Below, piece by piece: positions 10,484-21,862 of a stretch of 64,000 nt of DNA. The notes below the pieces were generated by a model that ran no database searches, had not been told where the DNA came from, and saw only the letters and a program-made list of their open reading frames with translations. Both the position numbers and the translations under genes were made by a program. Source of the DNA: Hesseltinella vesiculosa (taxonomy: Eukaryota; Mucoromycota; Mucoromycetes; Mucorales; Cunninghamellaceae); NCBI GenBank assembly GCA_002104935.1, contig MCGT01000020.1:310001-374000 (forward strand), given 5' to 3'. Each line of letters opens with the position of its first letter. Within the stretch, counting starts at the first letter, position 1.

Positions 10484-12850
10484 ATGATTCGAGGAGCTCC
10501 GCTGCTTGTGAAACGAGGCAAATACCGATGGCTCTTCATGGTTTTCATAGCCGTGTTCACCTTTACCATACTGTCGTCCTCGTCATCGTCGCCTATTAAG
10601 ATCCCCATCAGCAGGCACCCAGATATTCACAACACCCTGCATTTTTTTTCCACGCTGAACGCGACTGGTCGAATCAACATGACGAATCCAACAGAGAGAT
10701 GGTATCCAATTGAAAGTGCGCTCCTGAAATATTTTCCAAAAGAAGCCGCACCCGCGCTGGAGCGGGTGCGGCAACATAAACCCGTTTCGCTTTGGAACCG
10801 CCTACGCAGCCTTTTTTTCCTCTCTTCTCTTCACTCTCCATTTGATTGGTCCCATTTTTATCTTGATGACGATTACCATACCGATACCAATGCAGACACG
10901 ATCTTGCCGACCGAAGACAGCTCATCTCCATATAGCTGCAAAAATATCCCGCTACCTTACCCCATCACTCGCCACATCGTTAAACAAGCCCTAGGTTTTT
11001 ATGAAACAGACCATTCGGATCCCCTTGGCAAGCTCATGTCATCTGCTCCGATCGGGCACTATGCTAGCCATACATATGTTTCTGCACCACTGGATCTGTC
11101 CAAGCCATTTGTCCTTTTGCCGTTTGATCCAACACGAGCTCGTCCTGAAGCCATGCGTGATTCCGTTTGTGTCCGCATCATGGTTCCTCCTAGCATATTG
11201 AATCCATACCCAACCTCTGAATTCCACTATCGCTACGAACCTTACCCCCCAGCTATCCCAGTCTCGCACATCCATGACAACGGCACCTCCAACTTCCATC
11301 CAGCTGCTTGGTGGGATATGCTGCAGGTTTCGTCCCGCCATTTAGTTACAAATGCCTCCGTTCCTATCAATATGCGGCCTTGGGCTGGTTACCCCGTCCT
11401 CGACGATGCTTTCCGCGATATTTGGTTTAGCAACAATGCCGATAGTCTCCCTGACTGGTCCCGCCGAACAATGAAGATGATGGTTGAACGCCAATGGGTG
11501 CATGTGTACGAAGCCGACGTTGTTTTCCCAGACGACGGCCCTTACGCTTTGGAAGCCAACCTCGAATTCCAGGACGCGTACTGGAATGTGGAACACGGCC
11601 CTGTCCAACCTTATAGTGCCGTGTCCTTACCGGTCAAACCCAGCGCCATCTTACACGTGCGTGACGAAAACAAGAACTCGGATATCATTCGAATCGTAGA
11701 AGACCATCTGGCTCTGCCCTTGTGTCGCCTGAAATCACGCAACATCCGTGGCCGCTGGCTCCCATGGCCCTTTGAAGATGACGACCCCCGCCTGGCTAAA
11801 ATCACTGGCCTTGATCGACATGGCAAATTTTGGGCTCCCTACGCTTGCCGTTATCGCCATATCGAGCACAACGAGTTCTTCACTTGCCTTGCCAACAGAT
11901 ACGAAGGAAAGATCGCCATCTATGGTGATTCCAACATTCGCAGGTCTGTCAAAAGCTTCATGACAAATGGGCAATGGTGCCAAGGCTATCATCACCACAA
12001 CGTCGCGCCCGAGCCATCAAACCGCAAAAGTAGTCGCCATGCCTGGCCCGCCAAGCTTTTTGACGATGCCAGCCTGCAACCAATGCCCCATCAAACACAA
12101 CGACCTGCTTCGCCGTCACCTTCATCCGTGAATACCGACGACATGAAGGATGCTTCAAACTATGCTGCCAGCCCACAACAATGGTCATTCTCACCCACGA
12201 CACCCCAGCTCCGATCCTGTCGATGCGAAGACTATCGCGAGGAATCGTGGGACCCTCAATGGTTCAACGCGTCTGCTCGCCGCCAGGATATCGTTTTTGG
12301 GGATCAGGTCCTGGCCAGCAGCTATAAATGGGATGGCCTGACGTTTATCAATGACCCCTACTGGACTTCTGGGTTTGATGAAAGCAGCAACTTGACAATG
12401 CCTCGTGATTCACGGGTTGTGATTGTCTCCTTGGGCAACTGGGACATGGCCTACTCGCAATTAACAGAATACAGGGATTCCTTGCTCAAGCTTGTCTCAT
12501 TGATCAACGCTCATTATGATCACCATACTCTCATTGTGTATCGCTCTCCTCAGTTCTACTGCTGCCGCGTTGACATGTCAGAGCGTTTCCGCCAAACCAA
12601 CTCGCAAAGACTGTACGTGTTCGACAATTTAGCTCGTCACATATTGGAATCTGAATTCAATGGACGTTTGGTCCACTGGGATACCATGCACATGGGTGAG
12701 GCAAGAACCTGGGAAGAGAAATTTCAAATTGCCAGTACCTGTCCATCCAACCATGCTCAAGCAGACGTTGTGCACTTGGAGAATCAAGTATTAATGAATA
12801 CGCTATGCAATGATATTGAAGTCAACGAAAATGGTGAATTGATTACATGA
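10484..12850 (+). CDS. Type II membrane protein with PC-esterase/SGNH-like domain
   Basis: A single exon of 788 codons if started at ATG 10484, where a basic N-terminus (MIRGAPLLVKRGKYR) and a hydrophobic signal-anchor (WLFMVFIAVFTFTIL) begin. The frame is open upstream from 10250 but that part is low-complexity. The long luminal domain contains IAIYGDSNIRRSVKSF (GDS block, near residue 480) and GRLVHWDTMHMGEA (near residue 730, candidate Asp/His block). That pair of blocks is the layout of the PC-esterase families NXPE and TBL/Cas1-type O-acetyltransferases. It probably modifies glycans in the Golgi; substrate unknown. It contains several N-glycosylation sequons. An AATAAA lies 10 bases after the stop. 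Confidence 0.72.
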   Translation: MIRGAPLLVKRGKYRWLFMVFIAVFTFTILSSSSSSPIKIPISRHPDIHNTLHFFSTLNATGRINMTNPTERWYPIESALLKYFPKEAAPALERVRQHKPVSLWNRLRSLFFLSSLHSPFDWSHFYLDDDYHTDTNADTILPTEDSSSPYSCKNIPLPYPITRHIVKQALGFYETDHSDPLGKLMSSAPIGHYASHTYVSAPLDLSKPFVLLPFDPTRARPEAMRDSVCVRIMVPPSILNPYPTSEFHYRYEPYPPAIPVSHIHDNGTSNFHPAAWWDMLQVSSRHLVTNASVPINMRPWAGYPVLDDAFRDIWFSNNADSLPDWSRRTMKMMVERQWVHVYEADVVFPDDGPYALEANLEFQDAYWNVEHGPVQPYSAVSLPVKPSAILHVRDENKNSDIIRIVEDHLALPLCRLKSRNIRGRWLPWPFEDDDPRLAKITGLDRHGKFWAPYACRYRHIEHNEFFTCLANRYEGKIAIYGDSNIRRSVKSFMTNGQWCQGYHHHNVAPEPSNRKSSRHAWPAKLFDDASLQPMPHQTQRPASPSPSSVNTDDMKDASNYAASPQQWSFSPTTPQLRSCRCEDYREESWDPQWFNASARRQDIVFGDQVLASSYKWDGLTFINDPYWTSGFDESSNLTMPRDSRVVIVSLGNWDMAYSQLTEYRDSLLKLVSLINAHYDHHTLIVYRSPQFYCCRVDMSERFRQTNSQRLYVFDNLARHILESEFNGRLVHWDTMHMGEARTWEEKFQIASTCPSNHAQADVVHLENQVLMNTLCNDIEVNENGELIT

Positions 12851-12860
12851 TCTTCATGAA

Positions 12861-12866
12861 AATAAA
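12861..12866 (+). terminator. Poly(A) signal AATAAA
   Basis: Canonical AATAAA immediately downstream of the PC-esterase-like stop codon, followed by a T-rich run. Confidence 0.5.
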
Positions 12867-13213
12867 TAGCTCTTTTTTTTTTTAACCTGCTTGATCACAA
12901 AAACCGTTTGTTAGAGAGCTGGAGGGGAGGCAGGCGCTGGCATGGCCAGCGATGGTTGCTGCATCGCCATGCTCTCATTTTTTTTTTTTTTTTTTTAAAA
13001 AAAAACAGAGTCTGCTGCCAGCCTTGCATACCCAGGCCCGCTTGGCTTCAGCCGCCTGGCGGGCATTGCGATGGGCATCCCCTTTTTTTTTGGATTGTTT
13101 ATTTAATGCAATGTAGAATACATTCGAGGTATGCCGGAAGGTAAAGAGAGAAGAGAATGGTTCGATGATATGAAAGTAATATAGGAGGACAAGCAAACGT
13201 AGATGTGTCTGCT
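12867..13213. other. Convergent intergenic spacer
   Basis: This lies between the + strand PC-esterase gene and the - strand pseudokinase gene. It contains a T18-A9 block at about 12978-13006 and nothing else recognisable; short open frames on both strands are built from the homopolymers. Confidence 0.5.
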
Positions 13214-15605
13214 TCATTGAAGCTGATCTAACTCGTTGACACGGATCCATCGTTTGTACACGCTAGAGACAGCAGCCCGTTCCTCTGGGACGGGTTGGAG
13301 TAATTGCTGGAGTATTGGTGGGAAATCGGCAAGGAGAGGATGAGTAAGGGCTTCAGCCAAGTGTTGCTGCAATCCAGGGGATGTCTCGGGGTCACTGCCG
13401 CAAAGCACGCGCAGCTGCATGACGTCCTTGAAAAGAGGCTTGCCTGTGAGGATCTCGTAGAGAAGGCACCCAGTGGACCAGGCATCCATTTCGAATTGAG
13501 CACGGAATCGGTAGCATTGGAATAAGCCATCATCAGCGGCCACAGCGGCCACAATCAATTCAGGTGCGCTGTAGATATCCAATTTTAGAGGGTGACCATC
13601 GTTTTGGCCGACGACATAAGATTGGTAAAAGCCTGTCAGTAGCCAATCAGTGATAGTGCTTGCTTGCTCGTAGAAAAAGTATCGTGGCGAGAGACTCAGG
13701 TGGCAATAATCAGCTGTATGAATCTTGGTCACAGCTCTCAGGATGGATTGGATGGACAATACCAAAAACGTGTGCTCACGTATATCGACGACGACGTTGT
13801 CGTGGTGAAGTAGGTAATACAAGGAGTTACGTGACGATGCCAGCGACGAGATCCAATAGTACTGATGGCCGGAGGGTAAGGGCGACGGAAGAGCAGCAGC
13901 ACGGTGATGACGGACGATCCAGCGGGTACGACGCATAACCATGGATGTGTTGACGTTGCGGATGAATGCATCCCTTGAATGGCTTGGAAAATAATGCAGG
14001 GTGCGCAGGGTGCCGGAGCTGACTTGCATGATAGTGCGGGTGGTATAGCCAGGCAGGTGAGGGTCTTCATCATTTTGGATAGCCTCGTCTACGAGTTGAA
14101 ATTTGCCGCTGAAAATCAAGGTGTCGTTCTTGTCGACCACCATTGGGTCAAGGAAGGTCATGTTGGTCTGGTTCATCTGCAAGGTACGGACCTTTTGGAA
14201 CTGGTCTTCCACGGGCACAGGAGAGAAGGAGAAAGAATTGGGCGAGAGGGGGATGATGGTTGAACGCAAAGATGACATGCGATCCAAGAAGTTGTCGATG
14301 CGCTGGCGGAAGCTGTTACCACGGCTAGGCAAGATGGAGGAGCTATTGCTAGATGGCAAAGGGCCCAGGCGATCAATCGAGGTATCGATAGGAGGGGGGA
14401 AGGCTTCGTCATCTTCGACACCAAAATCTTCGTCACCAACATCATCGATCATTGGCTGCTTCTGCATCCCACTTTCCAGTTGATCTTGTCCATCGTCCCT
14501 GTATAAGCCGTTCAAGTCATCGTGGCTTGGTAGTCGATGGCCTTTGTTTGACCCTCGGTATTTTGTGTTTCGACGGCGGTAGCATACGTACAGACAGGCA
14601 AGGAGGAGACCGACAACGACACCACCACCGACAGCAGCACCAATGACAACAGGAAGATTTATATTGTTACCAGTTTGACCAAGGACTGTGCCGGGGTCTC
14701 TTGGTGTGATGGAGGTATTAGAAGGGGTAGGGAGGTCCAGGAAAGAGTAGCCATTGGGTGCTGTTTTGACGCTGTAGAGTGTAGGGAAATCAGATTCATT
14801 GCCAAAGTCGGAGACAGCTAACACATTGTCCATGCCGGGATAGGACCGAGAAACGACAGAGGCAGTGCTGGAAGAGGGGTCCTAGATCGCCAAAAAAAAA
14901 AAAAAAAAAAAGCCGTGTTGGAACCCATTTTTCTTTTTTTTTAGAGTCAGTTACCATTTTGATGGCATAAAGATTATGGTTGTTATCATAGATGACGAGA
15001 TGGTTGCCGTATTGGTTGATGGACTGGACAAAGCCGGATGCCGGCAAGGTGTCATTACAGGCGAAGGTCAGGGTGGGCTTGTCGGGATTTGCCAAAGCCG
15101 AAGCAGAAGTTTCAAAATAGGAAATGGAGGAGTTGCTGGGATAGCCAAGGAGGAAGAGGGATGTGAGGGAAGGGTCGGTGGCCAGTAATGGAGGAGTGTT
15201 GTGAGGATTATTTGTCAACACGGTTTTTTGCAAAGTGGCGTTGTTGCTGAAAATAGATTGCAGGTAAGCCTGCCCTGAATCCGCTGATCTGACAGAAGCG
15301 GTTACACCAGCGGATTCTGAAGCCACAACGGATACGATTTGGTCATTCGCTGATGTTGGCGTGAAGTTGAGGCTGAACCATGGTGTTTCAGTTGATGCCG
15401 TTGTGTTAAAGACAGTGACGTTGCTTTGATATGTGGCATTTGACATAGTAATGATGGACCCAAATGAACCACAGAGCTGCGTTATTGCAGGTGACGGTGA
15501 CTCGGCGTGGCCGGTGGCATTTGTGGCGAGGTGATGGCTAGTGACAGAGCCGTTGCCGTAGATGAAGATGGTATCATTGTCATATCCCAAGCACCGCTGT
15601 GACAT
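13214..15605 (-). CDS. Receptor-like transmembrane pseudokinase
   Basis: Two exons are seen. The N-terminal ectodomain (15605 down to about 14954; MSQRCLGYDNDTIFIYGNGS) is dense in N-glycosylation sequons and has a beta-rich, possibly kelch/propeller-like pattern. An intron with an A18-20 run on the + strand separates it from DPSSSTASVVSRSYPGMDNV. One membrane helix (LPVVIGAAVGGGVVVGLLLA) and basic stop-transfer (CYRRRNTK) follow, then an acidic/Ser-rich linker and a kinase-like domain. The HRD block reads CHLSLSPRYFFY, the DFG block ITDWLLTG and the APE block YSAPELIV, so catalytic Asp, metal-binding Asp and a clear VAIK lysine are missing. DAWSTGCLLYEILTGKPLF is the intact subdomain IX. A signal-peptide exon may lie above 15605. 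It is probably a wall or stress sensor acting as a scaffold; that is inference. Confidence 0.75.
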
Positions 15606-16182
15606 GGCAATTATAAAACGGCAATAAGGGGAATAGGGAAGAAGAAAAAATGAATGACTGAAAGAGAAAAGAGAAGCTTTCCAAAATTAAAATCTGGGCT
15701 TTTTTAAATTTATTCCCAACCGTGAACACCCAGAAAGTGAGATTTGCAGCATGAGGCTTGGAAAATGATAATCAACTCTAAAAAGCGAGCCTTTCCGTCA
15801 TTCGCATTTTGCTCATTTGCCTGACACTCGTATCAATAAAGAAGCAACGTAAAGCCCAAGACAGAACCGAGAATAAAAAGAGATTTTTCCTCATAGAAAA
15901 AATGAACACGTCTTGACGATGGATGACGTCCAAAAGGATTCAGCCATCTACTTTTTTTTTTCCGTTTTGAAGACTGGCATGGAAGGTAAGCTCGTTTCTT
16001 TGGCCATACTTGTGCAAATGTCATTCCTTTTTTTTCATCTCGTGTGGCTGTTTCGCTCTTCCACTTTTTTTTTTTTTGGCTGAGACAAGGCTACAAGAAG
16101 AAAATGGGGCTAGTGCTGCCAAAAAAGTGGGTGACACGAAAGCTTAAAATAAGGAGATGGGTTATCGTTTTATTTGCTCGGT
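15606..16182. other. Intergenic, no supported gene
   Basis: Promoter side of the - strand pseudokinase and 3' side of the F-box gene. A 63-codon - strand frame at 15833-16024 is not supported by domain or splice evidence. Confidence 0.5.
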
Positions 16183-16848
16183 TCACACTAATAAATGCAA
16201 ATAGGTCAAGGATGGCAAGTACTGGCCTAAGAGCAACCTTTCAGAATGAGTGCATGGATACTGAATGGGCAAGGTAAGAGACTCGATCCTGGATTGGATA
16301 GGGTTTGTTTGCAGAGCTTTGATGACAGACTGAATGGACTTGATTGGCATGAGACACTGCTGGATGTCGAGACAGGTGATTAAGGGGCACATTTCCAATA
16401 GCCTGACAAGAGCTGGGGCATCGAGAGCGAGGAATGGGTCTTTGTTGCCACCAACAAGCACCAATTGCCTGATATGACCATATTTGAAGAGGCGAAAAGA
16501 GTGATGGGTGAGAGTGGTCCATTGTGTGACACAGAGGTATTCTAAAGCAGGGTAGTCAGTGAGAACATGCCGTAACATTTCGTCCTTGACTTGATGCAGA
16601 GTCAATCGATGAATGAAGGGTCGGTGGGCATGCATATATCTCTTTAATTGCTGGACAGACAGGGGTCTATTCATAAAAATCACTTGCCAACGACTTGGGA
16701 TGTCGATCACTTGTTGCCACTGTCTGCACACCTGTCGCAGAGTGTTCAACGTAGTGAAATCCTGGATATCTTGAAAATAAGAGAAGATTTCATTGAGAAT
16801 CTCTGTCGGCAAATTTTCTGTGAGCCCCATGTGATCTGATGCTGGCAT
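16183..16848 (-). CDS. F-box protein
   Basis: Starts at 16848 (MPASDHMGLTENLPTEIL), giving 222 residues. An F-box occupies about residues 8-55 (LPTEILNEIFSYF, LRQVCRQWQQVIDIPSRW). Leucine-rich segments (HRLTLHQVK, LEYLCVTQWTTL, IRQLVLVGG, ITCLDIQQC) follow. This is the usual Skp1-binding adaptor architecture for an SCF ubiquitin ligase; the substrate is unknown. The single exon ends at 16183 after LTYLHLLV, so the LRR part is short compared with most fungal F-box/LRR proteins. An alternative start is the Met at 16830, seven codons downstream. Confidence 0.8.
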   Translation of the reverse strand: MPASDHMGLTENLPTEILNEIFSYFQDIQDFTTLNTLRQVCRQWQQVIDIPSRWQVIFMNRPLSVQQLKRYMHAHRPFIHRLTLHQVKDEMLRHVLTDYPALEYLCVTQWTTLTHHSFRLFKYGHIRQLVLVGGNKDPFLALDAPALVRLLEMCPLITCLDIQQCLMPIKSIQSVIKALQTNPIQSRIESLTLPIQYPCTHSERLLLGQYLPSLTYLHLLV

Positions 16849-17159
16849 CCTTCCCGAAAAAAAAAAAAAAACCGAACAACCAAAAAAAAAAAAATGCAAA
16901 AGATCGAGGGTGCAAAGAAAAAAAAAAAAGGAGGCAAGGACACTTGATATAATTTTTTTTTATTGTCAACTTCATGGGGAACAGCAAATGAAAAATATTA
17001 AATTAAAAGTGAACGTAGTGAGCCAATGGGCACAGATCGATTCTGTTTTCGCCATCCATAACCGTCCTGATAACAAAAAAAAACTTCGACCAACCCATGT
17101 CCAAGCGTGCATCCGTTTATTTCTCCGCAGCAGCGATGGAATGCTGTTCCATGGCAGGT
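16849..17159. other. Short intergenic spacer between two - strand genes
   Basis: AT-rich, with three A runs (16857-16871, 16882-16893, 16917-16929). No gene is seen. Confidence 0.5.
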
Positions 17160-18535
17160 TTAGCTCCAACAACCAGGGCAATTATGCAATACTTCATGAA
17201 TGAATAAATCGCAATCGGCACAGAACTCTTTTTTACATTTGGGACAAGTGAATTGACCAGCCAAATCGTTCTTGTCAAAATAAGCCAAGCATGAATAGCA
17301 ATGGGTGGTATGGCTTAAAAAAAGTGTCAGTGGATCAAACCTGTCCTTCCTTCTTCCCCCCCCCTTTTTACCCAGGCTGCCGAATTTCATCAAAGTTATC
17401 CACAGGGAATAAATGGTGGTATGATCTTGCCAGATGAGGAGATGAAACTAGAGTCAAGCCACAAATATCGCAATCGCTTGGTAATTCACACACCTTTGAT
17501 TTACATCGAGGACAAATATAGCCACCAGAGGTGAGTTTGGCATGGCTGTCGAAGATCCAAAAAATCAGCGCCTCATTTTTTTTTTCTTCTCATCGCTCTC
17601 CACCTTACCAAACACAGAGAGACGTATGATGTTCCATGAGGCGTTTAGGAAATCCCATGGTGACTAAGCTGGCTGTGCTTTTGTTGGGAGCCACAGGGGG
17701 TGGAGGCACGGCTTCAAACAGTAGATCCTTGAAATGGGCTTCGTTTAAGATGACCCCATAGGAGCCTTTGGTGGCATGACTGATAACCTTGCAGATCTGG
17801 ACCTCAGCAGCCAAGCCCACGATACTGACTCGGACCATTTCTCGCTGTAGACTGTCGATCGTTTCGTGGATGTCGCCGGGGTCACAGGTCGTCAGAGAGC
17901 CAAATACCATGATGATTTCTTTGGATCCGTGATTTGGCACACCTACCATACTTGCCCGAGCGAGCTGTAGGGCATTTTGAAGGGATGGTTCACCGCTTGT
18001 CTCGATGTTGGATTTGTTTTGCAGTGCTCGGGTATGATCGCTGGGGTTGCCGCTGAGCTCCGTCAACTTTTCTGCGATACCATCGTGAGTGACAATGATA
18101 CCAAGCTGGGAGATTGGGTTCTGATCGAAAAACTCGGTGATGAATTGCTGTGCATACATGATCGTCAGTTCAATTCGACTAGGTCGTAAGTCTTTGTCGT
18201 TCATGGCTTCAGAGAGATCCACCACCAAAAAGACATGGCGAATAATCCCGCGCTGAATCACATCGGTGTCTTTCAAGTGTCTAACCAATGGAAAAGGAAG
18301 GCATGAGCATTGTATTCGTATTGATCTTGGTTGGCTACCTTCGACGTTTACGTTGTTGCTGTAATTGAGCCACCACGCTGCTTAATCGGCCTTCAGCATC
18401 TTCTTGTAAAACATCCCAACTTCGCTTGTATTCTTCTTCCCAGGAGTAGCCTCCTTTTCCCACATCATCCTGTGTATTATCAAGGGTATCGTCAATGTCA
18501 ACATAGTCTTCATCCATAGGGCGTCGTCGTGACAT
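17160..18535 (-). CDS. SSL1: TFIIH subunit Ssl1 / p44 (GTF2H2)
   Basis: Core TFIIH subunit that stimulates the XPD/Rad3 helicase in transcription initiation and nucleotide excision repair. Reading on the - strand: [16 protein letters not shown] and [19 protein letters not shown], an intron near 18285-18335, then the von Willebrand A-like domain ([52 protein letters not shown]). After that come a C4 zinc motif ([18 protein letters not shown]) and the C-terminal RING-like C4C4 domain ([29 protein letters not shown]) ending CPGCWS. At least three introns. The start at 18535 is chosen because upstream codons are low-complexity. It lies head-to-head, about 100 bp away, with the alpha/beta-hydrolase-like gene. 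Confidence 0.93.
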
Positions 18536-18635
18536 TGTTAAAAAAAAAATAAAGGGAAAAAAGAAACCGAAACGTACTCTCGCTTCCGCCCTTTCAACCT
18601 CCACTCTCTTTCACTTTTCTTTAAAGCTCGATCCA
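18536..18635. promoter_or_regulatory. Divergent promoter of SSL1 and the hydrolase-like gene
   Basis: Only 100 bases separate the two start codons, so both transcripts must start in or very near this stretch. It contains an A9 run just upstream of the SSL1 ATG and a CT-rich stretch (CTCTCTTTCACTTTTCTTT) before the other ATG. No TATA box is evident. Confidence 0.6.
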
Positions 18636-19308
18636 ATGCTTCATCGGATAATACGACGAGCATCACTCTTTGGACATAGCTGGAAACGAACTAAAGTAAC
18701 GCTCACTCACCATGACGCCACTGGATCAGTGAAGCGACCATTGCCAGTTGTCATCGTTCAGAGCAGTGACGACAAGGAGACAGCGTAACCCAGTTCTTTT
18801 ACGTCTTGCCTTTGACTCAAGTCTTTTTCTTACAACACTAGTTGGCCAGAACACTGGCAGCGAAAATTAGGACACCTTGGCTATCGTTCAACGTTGGTGA
18901 AACTTGAAGAAAATGAAAAAACGATGGACGTGTGGTATCGAGGCAAGTACGAAAAAAAAAAAAAAAAAAAAGTCTGTGGCACTGATGGGGTTTGAAACAG
19001 ACCTGTGTCAAGTCATGAAAGCCCATTCGTATTTCCCACCCTTGCTTGTTGGTTATGGCTTACAAGCCTGGCGGGTCAATCAAAAGTTTGTGTGCAACAA
19101 TCCCGTATCTGGCTTGGCATTGGTGCATGGGCAAGGTGAAGACAATGGGCTTCGCAGTATGGAATTTGAGCCCACTTTTCCTGTGCTGGTAGTGAGTCCG
19201 ACGGCCAACGTTCCCGCATTTTTACAAGACGAGCAAGTTGACCTTGTGAATACCTCTGTGGACTATCTATCTCACACACTGTCTTGGATGGATGAAAATG
19301 GAATGTGA
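18636..19308 (+). CDS. Mitochondrial alpha/beta-hydrolase-like protein lacking nucleophile serine
   Basis: Exon 1 (MLHRIIRRASLFGHSWKR) has the basic amphipathic look of a mitochondrial presequence, followed by LPVVIVQSSDDKET. Splicing at about 18786-18840 gives AWPEHWQRKLGHLGYRSTLV. The next intron (about 18949-19001) starts with GC (GCAAGT), a minor donor class, and contains a run of about 19 A. The last exon reads DLCQVMKAHSYFPPLLVGYG, then SGLALVHG, FPVLVVSPTANVPAFL and HTLSWMDENGM to TGA 19306-19308. The strand order resembles a compact alpha/beta-hydrolase, but the elbow is GYGLQ instead of G-x-S-x-G, so activity is doubtful. Family assignment is inference; the gene structure is well supported. 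Confidence 0.6.
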
Positions 19309-19460
19309 CGTCTTTAAAAATACCTTTGTATTAAAAATCCTTGACCTGATGTCAACTTTTTTTTACCGTTTTGCAACGGCTGCAGCTCATTTTTAAAAAA
19401 ATAAAAATAAGCTTTTTTTTTTTTTTTCTTGGGCTTTTTCTTTGTTCAAGGAATAATCGA

Positions 19461-20785
19461 ATGGCATCCATTTTCAACAAACAGCAGAATGTCACGGGTT
19501 ATTGGGGCCCTATCACGAGCTCTGTAGACTGGTATACATGATCATTGAAAAAAATAAAAGAAGACGAAACACTTTTTGACGCTGTTTTCCTTCTTGGCAG
19601 GTGCGAAGAAAACTATGCGCATTCATTTTACATTGCAGAATTTTGGAATACGGTATCTGTAAGTTTAACAAGAGCATCATAATAAGAAAGCATGGTGATG
19701 ACGCGTGGCGATTGTCTCGGCCTGACACTGAAGCCCCACTTGCTCTGTTTAGAGCTTTGCCATGGTTGCACTCGGTCTCCTGGGTATTGTGGCTCATCAT
19801 CGGTCTATGGGATGGCGACTATCTAATGGATACCTTATGATTGTTGTGGTTGGGGTTGGGAGGTAGACACCGTGTTATTTTCTGTTGGTTTGCTAGACAT
19901 TCACTCTGTCCTTCACAGCGTCCTTTTCCATGCCACTTTACAATACGAGCACCAAATGTGGGATGAGGTAAAGAGGCTGGAGAGTGAAGAATGTCAAGGA
20001 CAGAACAGAATGCACATGAAAATCCCTTCTTTGCAGGTGCCAATGGTTTGGACAGCCTGTTACTTGTTATGGGTAATGCTGGTGGAAAATGGCTATAGCG
20101 CCAGCCTCTTTGGTGTAGCCATCAGTTCGTATTGTGCATTGGCCACTTATGTTACGAGCCAGTCAAAAGGATCCACTCAATTTTTTATGTTTCAAACGTC
20201 GTAAGCTCCTAAATATGTCGATTGAGACGTGGAGAAATGAGTACAAAAAAAAACAGGGGATGACAAAATGTGGATGTGGGGAATGCGGGAAGATAACATG
20301 ATACACTTACTCTTATTTTTGTGCTGTGCCAGGTTTGGTCTTGTCATGTGGAGTTGTTTATGGTTCGTTTGGAAACTGTACAAAGGAGTGACAAACAGGG
20401 AGGTGATCCATCTTTTCCACCAAGGCGCCAAATTCCTATTGTTGGCGATTGGCGTGTGGCTTTTTGATTCCAACATGTGCTTTGTCTATGACTATCTTCC
20501 CAACTTTCAGCTTCATGCTTGGTAAGTCATTTGAGTTGTTTACTAAAAGGATGGAAAAGTTTCACACTCTGCTTTGTTTTATAGGTGGCATGTTTTGGTA
20601 AAAATAGTCTCAGTTCTTTGCTACGCAGTGCTGATGCCCTCTTTTCACGGTAGATGTGTGTGAGTCTCCATTTTTTCTTTGTAGCTACAGGCTACGAAAT
20701 GCTAAGAACCAAGGCACATGAAATTCGATATGTTGGTTGGTTTCCATATGTGTATTTGAATCAGGAGATCAAGAAGGCAGAATAG
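19461..20785 (+). CDS. YPC1: Alkaline ceramidase
   Basis: ER or Golgi membrane hydrolase that cleaves ceramide to sphingoid base and fatty acid. Spliced exons read MASIFNKQQNVTGYWGPITS, SSVDWCEENYAHSFYIAEFW, then SVLFHATLQYEHQMWDE, VPMVWTACYLLWVMLVENGY, FGLVMWSCLWFVWKLYKGV, FDSNMCFVYDYLPNFQLHAW joined to WHVLVKIVS, and GYEMLRTKAHEIRYVGWFPY. The conserved metal and catalytic ligands are visible: His and Ser in SVLFHATL, Asp in MWDE, and the His pair in LHAWWH. Multiple hydrophobic helices match the seven-pass fold. Stop TAG is at 20783-20785, with AATAAA about 40 bases later. Typical family length is about 270-300 residues, consistent here. The yeast paralogues YPC1 and YDC1 cannot be told apart. 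Confidence 0.93.
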
Positions 20786-21862
20786 ACTTTCATGGGCATC
20801 CGTAACAAACATGCAAGCAAAAATAAATATAAAAAATAAAAATACACACACAACCCCATCCATTCATCCCAAATATGGAAATTTTAACCGCACGATAAAC
20901 GCGGACAGTGACGTTGTGGGCGAAAAAAAAAAAAAGACAAAGGAGCCTTGTGACAGCCAGATTGTCAGTTTTTTCTATTCAAGCTTTTCATAAACCTGTG
21001 CCAGCATTTTAGGTCAGCGACCAGTTCTTCCTTGGAAATTCATTGTGTACCATGTGAAGTGGGAAGTACACAATACCGGATGACCCTTCGTTTATTATTT
21101 TTTTAAATGGATCTTTTAAACTTTTGTTAAGAGGTCTAGACTTTTTATTTATATTCATTTGTGAAAAAAGGCAAGTGATAGTATGACTCTATAATTCTCT
21201 CTCCCAAAAACCCATTCTCTTTTTTTGGTCCATTTTGTGTGTCATGACAGCAAGCCATGAAAAAAGATAGCTGCATTTATGGAAAGGGACCAATGAATGA
21301 GCTTCGGAGTGCTTGGCGGCTGCCACCAAGAACCTAAATACAATCAAGATCCAAAAGTGTAATTTCTGGGCGCCATTTTTTTTTTTAGGGTATGATCAAG
21401 TGGACAATATCTACTAAAAAGACTTTTCTACATCCCCATTTCTGTCGCTCTTTTTATATTACATGTTTATTTTGATTCCCACCATACTCAGACAGGGTCT
21501 TTTTTTTTTTTTTTTTAAATGGTGAGGGTATTGTTTGCTACAGCGTTGAGATCCATTCATTGGTTGCCATTTTTCCAAAAAGCTTATTTTTTTACTCGGA
21601 TTTTGCTCCGACTTCGCACCCCCCCTTTTTTTATATGCAATTTTTTCACCTCGTCCCCCCCTCTCATGCTTTCATGATGTGGCTACAAAAAACCGCTTTG
21701 TTTTTTTCCCTCTCTCATTTCCCTCCCTCTTTTCTTCTTCCCCCACTTTCTCGTTTTCTTCTACCTATTGAACCAAGCTAAAAAAAAAACCTCGTGCGTG
21801 CCTCAACCAGAAGAAAAATTCACCACCAAGCTGCGATCAGCCAACTTTTTCTTTATTTTACT
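20786..21862. other. Long regulatory-type intergenic region upstream of the WOPR gene
   Basis: No gene is seen. It contains AATAAA at about 20822 for the ceramidase and a CT-rich tract at about 21655-21760, a common fungal promoter feature, immediately before the WOPR start. An unusually long upstream region is common for developmental regulators; binding sites could not be assigned. Confidence 0.5.
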
